Below, piece by piece: positions 57,652 through 64,000 of a stretch of DNA of 64,000 nt. Made by a program: the position numbers and the translations under genes. The notes under the pieces are model-generated. The model did no database searches. It saw only the letters and a program-made list of their open reading frames with translations, and was not told the DNA's origin. How positions within the stretch are numbered: position 1 is the stretch's first letter; the number at the start of each line of letters is the position of its first letter. Origin of the DNA: Xenopus tropicalis (taxonomy: Eukaryota > Chordata > Amphibia > Anura > Pipidae); assembly GCF_000004195.4 (NCBI RefSeq), contig NC_030678.2, positions 157,521,547 to 157,585,546 of the forward strand, written 5' to 3'.

Positions 57652-58756
57652 CTTCCTGAAGGATAGGTTACAGAGTGGTGGTAAATGGAACATTTTCTAA
57701 TTGGACCAGTGTGGTTAGTGGAGTACCGCAGGGGTCAGTCCTTGGTCCTTTGCTTTTTAACTTGTTTATTAATGACCTGGAGGTGGGCATAGAGAGTACT
57801 TTATCTATCTTTGCTGATGACACAAAATTGTGCAAAACTATAAGTTCCATGCAGGATGCTGCCACTTTGCAGAGCGATTTGACAAAATTGGAAAACTGGG
57901 CAGCAAAATGGAAAATGAGGTTCAGTGTTGAAAAGTACAAAGTTATGCACTTTGATAGAAATAATATAAATGCAAGTTATACACTAAATTGTGGTTTGTT
58001 GGGGGTATCCTTAATTGAGAAGGATCTGGGGATTTTTGTAGATAACAAGTTGTCTGATTCCCGGCAGCGTCATTCTGTGGCTACTAAAGCAAATAAAGTG
58101 CTGTCTTTTATAAAAAAGGGCATTGACTCAAGGGATGAGAACATAATTTTGCCTCTTTATAGGTCCCTGGTAAGGCCTCACCTTGAGTATGCAGTGCAGT
58201 TTTGGGCTCCAGTCCTTAAGAAGGATATTAATGAGCTGGAGAGAGTACAGAGACTGCAACGAAATTGGTAAAGGGGATGGGAGGGTTAAACCATGAGGTT
58301 AGACTGTCATGGTTGGGGTTGTTCTTTGGGGGAAAAAAAGAGCTTGTGAGGGGACTCTGATTACTCTGCACAGATACATTAGAGGGGGTTTTAGGGAGAT
58401 AGGGCGTATTCTTTTTTTCCCCCATAAAAACGATCAGTGCACCAGAGGCCTCCCGTATAGATTATATGAACAGAACTAGGTGGTATTTCACGGTGAGGTT
58501 GGGGAATGCCTTTTTTAGTGATGCTGTAATGGCAGATTCTGTTAATGCCTATAAGAGGGGCCTGGATGATTTCTTGAACAAGCAGAATATCCAAGGCTAT
58601 TGTGATACTAAAATCAACAATTAGTATAGCTATTGGTGTATATATAGTTTATGTATGTCAGTATGGGTTTATGTGTGTGCTGGGTTTACTTGGTGGGGTT
58701 GAACTTTATGGACTTTGGCCTTTTTCAACCCAACTTAACTATATAACTATGTACTA
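57652..58756 (+). mobile_element. CR1/L2-type LINE, 5'-truncated, frameshifted
   Basis: This is the 3' third of a non-LTR retrotransposon pol frame. After a frame change near 57674 it reads VVVNGTFSNW and SGVPQGSVLGPLLFNLFIND (reverse-transcriptase motif B region), then FADDTKL at 57810-57830 (catalytic box). It continues through LENWAAKWKMRF, KDLGIFVDNKLS and YRSLVRPHLEYAVQFWAP to 58271, where a one-base shift moves TKLVKGMGG to another frame. Later stops and shifts end coding potential. The 3' terminus GGTTGAACTTTATGGAC, TTTTTCAACCCAACTTAACT (about 58700-58750) is the CR1/L2-type end also seen at 42622-42664. It is not a functional element, and the upstream RT motifs and endonuclease are absent. 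Confidence 0.88.
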
Positions 58757-60790
58757 AGGGAATCCTCATACAGTTAAACCCAGTTGTGAATAATTAGGCA
58801 GTCTGATCAGTTCCCAGTAAAATGACACACATCTTTATTTCATATTTTTTAACTATACATTGTGGAATTCCTAGTTGCTCTACCACAGCATATATACAGT
58901 ACAAGCATCCTGACAGAATTACAAAAAAAATACTTGTAAGCGTGGTTAGGCATTTCTCAAGGCCATAATTGGATGCTATGTGCTGAAATAAATAAAGAGC
59001 TCCATGAATATTCCTAGCAGTTTATTATTATCACTTCTTTGGAGTATGACTTTCAGTCCTAAATTTGGAAAGCAATTTAAGCCTGGGTTTAGAATTTATT
59101 CAAGACTATCTATAGAAAGCTATTCAGTGAATTAAAACCATCCATTAAATTACAAATCTCAAGAAAAACTGTGCTGAAAACATATATCTGTAAAGGCATG
59201 GCATTGCGTGGTCATATTTCTTTTATTCAGGCAGAACAGCAGTGTATTGAGCAACAGTCTCTTGACTTAATACAGATTCTGTATGCCATGCCAGTTTCTA
59301 CACAATTACCCTTTAACTTACTGTTACTTTGGTATCTACTTGTGATGTGGAGATGATTTACTCTGCTACTGTCTGTCAGGTGTTGGAAACCAATGATGCA
59401 TCATGTCGAGTAGCGCTATGATTGTCAGTAGGCTGGACCCCTGAAACACTACTTCTGTTGGTGCGGGAACACTTGCTACGAAGGATTGCTTCATTGAGTC
59501 TCTGTGTAAAACGGTTGACTCCGTAATATCGCCTAATTTGTGGGTGCAGAAGAATCAATTACAAAACTGGGATTTATTAATTCCCATGCTTCCCATCCCT
59601 AGTGCAGTTTGCATTCTAATTTTACTGTGCTAGTCAACTCAAGGCAAATTTAGAAGTAATTTAGTAAGTAATTTGGCAAGGAGCCCCACTGTTTTCAATG
59701 AATGAAGCCTTCACATTAAGGGCTTGTGATGTGTATCTGATTGCACTACCCTGAGCCCAGTCTGCATGTCTACCCTTTGTTGCATCTTTTCTTAGTCCTT
59801 TTTATTTAGAGGCTTTGGGTGCTATGTGAGTAGTAGTAGTAGTAGAATGCAGAGTGTGTGTGTAACTATTGTACAGTCTTGGTAAAGATAGGTGCATGAT
59901 ATTCATGATCCAAAGTTTAAAAGGCTACTAATTTAGGGGTAAAGGGAAAAAATCCTATATGTCAAAATGGTGACAAATCTCAAAGAAAAAATACACCATC
60001 TAAAAGGTGTTAAAGTCAATGGCAGGTGTCCTTTTTTTAAAAAAAAAAACAAAAAAACTGGAAGATCTTTCTTTGCTTTATGGTTTTAGAGATTTTCTGG
60101 GGGTTTTTTTTACACTTAATTTGTTGTATTGTCGCACAAATGAGCATTTTTCATGTTTTTTTTTCTTCATGTTTTTCAGTTCGGATCTTAAGTCTTGGTT
60201 TAAAAAAAACTCAATTTACTTGGCATTTTTTTCCTTGATTCGAGAAAAACAAGTTGAAATAAACAAGGCTCACATTGTTTTACCTGAATAACTGAACTTT
60301 TAATAAATTAGGCTCTAAATGTTGGGTATCTGAAAGATATTTTTGATCCACGCCTGCTCAGAGGGGATTTAAAGTGAATTTAGTCACAATCCGTTCACTT
60401 TAAAGTATAAAGTAAAGCACTTAAGTTTGACACCCTCAGGGGGATTTACCTGATCTATGTATGTCACATGGTAAAATGGTTACAAAAATGTAAATCACCT
60501 CTAATGGTCATGAAGTCATTGGTGAGGAGGGAGATGTAAGATGAGTTTAAACAAGTTTTCTTGATAATGACAGTAATTGTATTTAGCAATGAAAGATAAC
60601 GGCAAAACTTTTTTTTTTTTTTTTTTTTTAACCTGCAGTGGAGATTTTTCATACTGGAACATGTCTCTGTGTCTATAATAATGGAGTGTTAAGCACTTTC
60701 CCTCAGTACTACTAATTATCTGGCTGTATTTTCCAGTAGCAGTCAAGATACATTATTGCCAGTTTTATGCAGACAGGTCTGTGGACATTT
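58757..60790. other. Intronic DNA, unassigned
   Basis: AT-rich with an A-run (60038-60053), an (AGT)n stretch (59829-59846) and a T-run (60609-60628). No exon recognised. Confidence 0.4.
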
Positions 60791-60794
60791 TATG

Positions 60795-61005
60795 TCTATA
60801 CATAAGGTCTGAGTGCCAACGCATGGTAGACAATGTAGGGGACGCTAAATTATATACATACAGTAAGGTCTGAGTGCCAACCCATGGTAGACAAAATGGC
60901 CATCCTAGGCTTATACTCGAGTCAATATGTTTTTCCAGTTTTCTTAGGTAAAATTAGGTACCTCGGCTTATATTCGGATAGGCTTATACCCGAGTATATA
61001 CGGTA
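60795..61005. repeat. Local duplication and paired TATACTCGAG motifs
   Basis: AAGGTCTGAGTGCCAAC, CATGGTAGACAA occurs twice (about 60803 and 60864). It is followed by GGCTTATACTCGAGT (60909) and GCTTATACCCGAGTATATAC (60982), a repeat-like pattern without defined ends. Confidence 0.6.
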
Positions 61006-61148
61006 TTCCCCTTTTGAGAAAGCCACTTAGCACAGTTGGGATATTATTCAGTTTATAGTGCTTTGTAGATGTTCTGGAACTTGACCATTAGGCAATTTGA
61101 TTAACTGAGTAACAAATATTCTCAGCTGTGGAAGCTGCCACTGCCTTA

Positions 61149-61416
61149 AGGTGGCCATACATGGGACGATTCTAGCTGCCAATATTGGTCCTTTAGACAG
61201 CTTAACGGCCCGTGTAGGGGCATTAATGACGGGTTTGCCCGACTGACATCTGGCCTGAAATCAGCCAGATATCGATCAGGTAGGTTTAAAAATTTAGTCA
61301 GACTGCATCGACTGGTCGATGCTGTCTCCGAACCGATTGCGCCTAAATTAGCCGAATTAGAAGATCCGCTCACTTGGCGACCTCACGAAGCGAGGTCTTA
61401 GCGTGTATGGCCACCT
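61149..61416. mobile_element. Harbinger-like MITE (GGTGGCCATACA family)
   Basis: TTA duplication is at 61146-61148 and 61417-61419. The ends are AGGTGGCCATACATGGGACG and GTGTATGGCCACCT. The interior CAGATATCGATCAGGTAGG is shared with 1490-1715. Confidence 0.88.
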
Positions 61417-61583
61417 TTAGTAGTTGAATGAGCTTTTTAACCTTTGGAAATAGGTTTGCTTGTCGATGTATTGCTACAATGTATTGCTAGATTTCTAGAA
61501 ATATCTAGATGTCTGAAGACACTTTGGGTCTGAAGGTTGTATGTGTCCTATGAGCTTTTATATTAGAATATGTGTAATACTAG

Positions 61584-62000
61584 GGGGCACATTTACTAAG
61601 ACACGAATCTGAACCGAATTGGAAAAATTCCGATTTGAAAACGAACATTTTGCAACTTTTTCGTATTTTTTGCGATTTTTTTTCGGCGTCTTTACGACTT
61701 TTCGGAAATTGTTGCGACTTTTTCGTTACCCATGCGATTTGCACGAAAAAAAGTGAGTTTTTCGTAGCCATTCCGAAAGTTGCGCAAAATCTGGCGATTT
61801 TTTTCGTAGCGTTAAAACTTGCGCGAAAAGTTGCGCCTTTTTCGTAGCGGTGAAACTTAAAAGGTGCGACGTTTCGCGAAAAATCGCCAGATTTTGCGCA
61901 ACTTTCGGAATGGCTACGAAAAACTCGCAAAATACCGATCATTACGAAAAAAACGCAATCTGACGCATTCGGCCCGTTCGTGGGTTGGTAAATGTGCCCC
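61584..62000. mobile_element. Harbinger-like MITE (GGGGC..CGAATCCG family), palindromic
   Basis: The ends are GGGGCACATTTACTAAGACA and GGTTGGTAAATGTGCCCC. The flanking triplets TAG and TAT differ by one base. CpG-rich interior with mirrored CGCAAAATCTGGCGATTTT and AAAATCGCCAGATTTTGCGC. Frames on both strands inside it are artefacts. Confidence 0.8.
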
Positions 62001-62032
62001 TATGTGTTGTAATCATTCACTATGGTTTAGTG

Positions 62033-62363
62033 CAGCGTTTTTCAACCACTGTTGCCTGGTGTGCCGTAGGCAGGGCACCAATGTACTAGGGGGGCACTGC
62101 TCTTGGCACCAATGTACTAGGGGGGCACTGCTGCTGGGCACCAATGTACTAGGGGGGCACTGCTCTTGGCACCAATGTACTAGGGGGCACTGCTGCTGGG
62201 CACCAATGTACTAGGGGGCACTGCTGCTGGGCACCAATGTACTAGGGGGGCACTGCTGCTGGGCACAGAGTTAAATTTTTTAACATTTTCTAATGGTGGT
62301 GTGCCTCGTGATTTTTTTCATGAAACAAGTGTGCCTTTGCCCAAAAAAGGTTGAAAAACACTG
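62033..62363. mobile_element. hAT-like MITE with internal 32-bp minisatellite
   Basis: The ends are CAGCGTTTTTCAACCACTG and GGTTGAAAAACACTG. A perfect 8-bp duplication GTTTAGTG lies at 62025-62032 and 62364-62371. The left half contains the array at 62077-62265. Confidence 0.92.
62077..62265. repeat. About 32-bp minisatellite, six units
   Basis: The unit is GGGCACCAATGTACTAGGGG, GGCACTGCTGCT, with length variation of one or two bases and TCTTG/GCTGG variants alternating. It lies wholly inside the hAT MITE. Confidence 0.92.
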
Positions 62364-62371
62364 GTTTAGTG

Positions 62372-64000
62372 GATTATTTTATAAAAAAAAAAAAACTTTC
62401 CAAGTTTGTAAAATTCTTCAAAACAGAGTAGAGCAAAGAATGCTACAGGTCTGGCCTTTTCTAACTTAATAAGGCATAAGACATGTTACCTTTTTCCAGA
62501 TGAAATTAGTACTGTTCTCTGTTTGGTACTTACATCTTTTAATTGATACCTTTTTTGTAGTAAACATGGGCAAATAGCAGCTTGTCTAAGTAGCAATGAA
62601 ACAGTTTGTTTTCCTAGGGTGCCAGAATGCAGCCGTGTCAGCACAACCAGCTTGTCAGGCCTCACTGCCTGGCACGTCGGGCCAGATAGGAAATCTGTCG
62701 GTGAAGGCAGGTTTGCTGACTTTGAGCGCTTAACACATAATAGTCACTTCTACAAGCCAAGCATATTAAGGAACTAATTACAAGATCTGTAAAGCTGTAG
62801 CAACTGGCATGGACACATATTGGCAGGAACGGGTATATTCCTTAAAATCTTTATTTTGGCAGTTGGTTGCTTCATGTCTTAAAAATTACCAACATGTACC
62901 CTGTATGTTTGGTACCAGACTTGATAATGATATAATAGAGTATTGCCTGTTTGTTTTATTTTGTCCTTTGATGATACATAAGTGCACGGTTTATTTGGCA
63001 TCATCTACGGTAGCAGCCATAATTGCTGAACCGTTTATATAAGAATGGTTATGGAGTTATGCTTATGTATTCCATAGTATTGTTTTTCTTCCTTTCAGCA
63101 TTTCAATAGCAGCAGTGATCCAGGATTTCAGTTTTCACAGGACCTCCTCATCTTGAAAAGTGTCTGCGACACTGCACATGCTCAGTTTGCACTGGGCAGC
63201 TGTTGAGAAGCAAAGTTTAGCGGTTGTCACAAATTGTCAAGCAGAAAATGAGGTTGGCCTGTACTTACTTTTTGATGCATACTGCACTGGTTTCTGAGCT
63301 GCCATGTGCTAATAAGCTGTGTAGATTACAAATAAAGCCTTATATTGTGAACTTTATATTGTATAATTACTTTATATTGTGAGTGGGGCCCTAACCTCAG
63401 TAACTGACAGCAGCACAGAGTATGTGCAGTGAATTAGCAGAAAAAAAGATGGGGGCTACTGGGGGTATATTTGGTGGCACAGATCTTCCCTGATATAGGA
63501 CGGTGGTTGCCTCAGGCTGGTACAGAAGCCCAAAACATAATGTGCAGCATTTCTGCCCTACTTTTTTTTAGTTAAGCTTTAGTTCTCCTTTACTTTAGGA
63601 TGCAGGAAGGAATAGTGATACATATTACCATTAAAAGCCTATTGCCTATGTTGCACTGTTTATATGGGAATGATTCCATAAAAGCAAACTTAGATATCAC
63701 AACAGAAGAATTTAATGCCTCATTTTCTTTTTATGTGGCTTCAGATGTCATTTTGGCCATCTGCAATTCATGAAACAGGAACACATGTAGAATACATTGA
63801 AGCTGCACTATCAGATTAGTTATCTTTAGGTATTGCTATGGATCTTAGATATGTCCATCAATTCCAAAGTGATTGGTTTGTTTGGAAAAAGAATAAAAGG
63901 ATATCTTAGTAAGCCAATGGGTCATCCCTTAGTTGTTTTTTTGATCATTTGTTCCAGTGCTTAAGGGCCTAAAAAAGTTGCAAGGAAAACTTATTTCGTT
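62372..64000. other. Intronic DNA, unassigned
   Basis: No exon or repeat boundary recognised. The frame 62809-63042 has no recognisable domain. Confidence 0.4.

Overview
This is vertebrate nuclear DNA, most likely from a Xenopus frog. The evidence is an AT-rich background without bacterial-style genes, a single CpG-rich promoter with a split first exon, and many repeats of kinds typical of Xenopus: TTAA-flanked MITEs with AAAGG-type ends (T2-like), short hAT elements with 8-bp duplications including a SPIN-like copy, 3-bp-duplication Harbinger-like MITEs, CR1/L2 and L1-like LINE remnants, a tRNA-derived SINE and probable Penelope-like fragments. The species is inferred; no database was searched.

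Layout. 1-33.8 kb looks intergenic. I see no convincing exon there, only nested transposons, long palindromes and tandem arrays. 33.83-34.24 kb is a CpG-rich promoter and first coding exon (plus strand, 67 codons, phase-0 donor). It encodes a mitochondrial-type leader followed by a hydrophobic segment, and I tentatively assign it to micu2, the regulatory subunit of the mitochondrial calcium uniporter. From 34.24 kb to the window end no further exon was recognised, so this is probably a very long intron 1. It holds a solo LTR, two CR1/L2 copies, an L1-like 3' end, a SINE, SPIN and many MITEs.

The mobile elements are well preserved enough that target-site duplications (TSDs) define many exactly: TA for the CAGGTAT family, TTAA for T2-like elements, TAA/TTA/CTA for Harbinger-like elements, 8 bp for hAT, and 11-15 bp for retro-insertions. 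Insertions are nested up to three deep.

The two most interesting themes are as follows. (1) Internal segments of unrelated transposons have expanded in place into minisatellites (units of about 32, 51, 52, 113 and 130 bp at 62, 25, 18, 21/33/43 and 12.6 kb). (2) Several retro-fragments share a decayed hammerhead-ribozyme-like core (CTGA(N)GA, short stem, GAAAC) followed by a TAAAG/AATAAA tract, as expected of Penelope-like elements. One of these makes a near-perfect palindrome with arms of about 125 bp.
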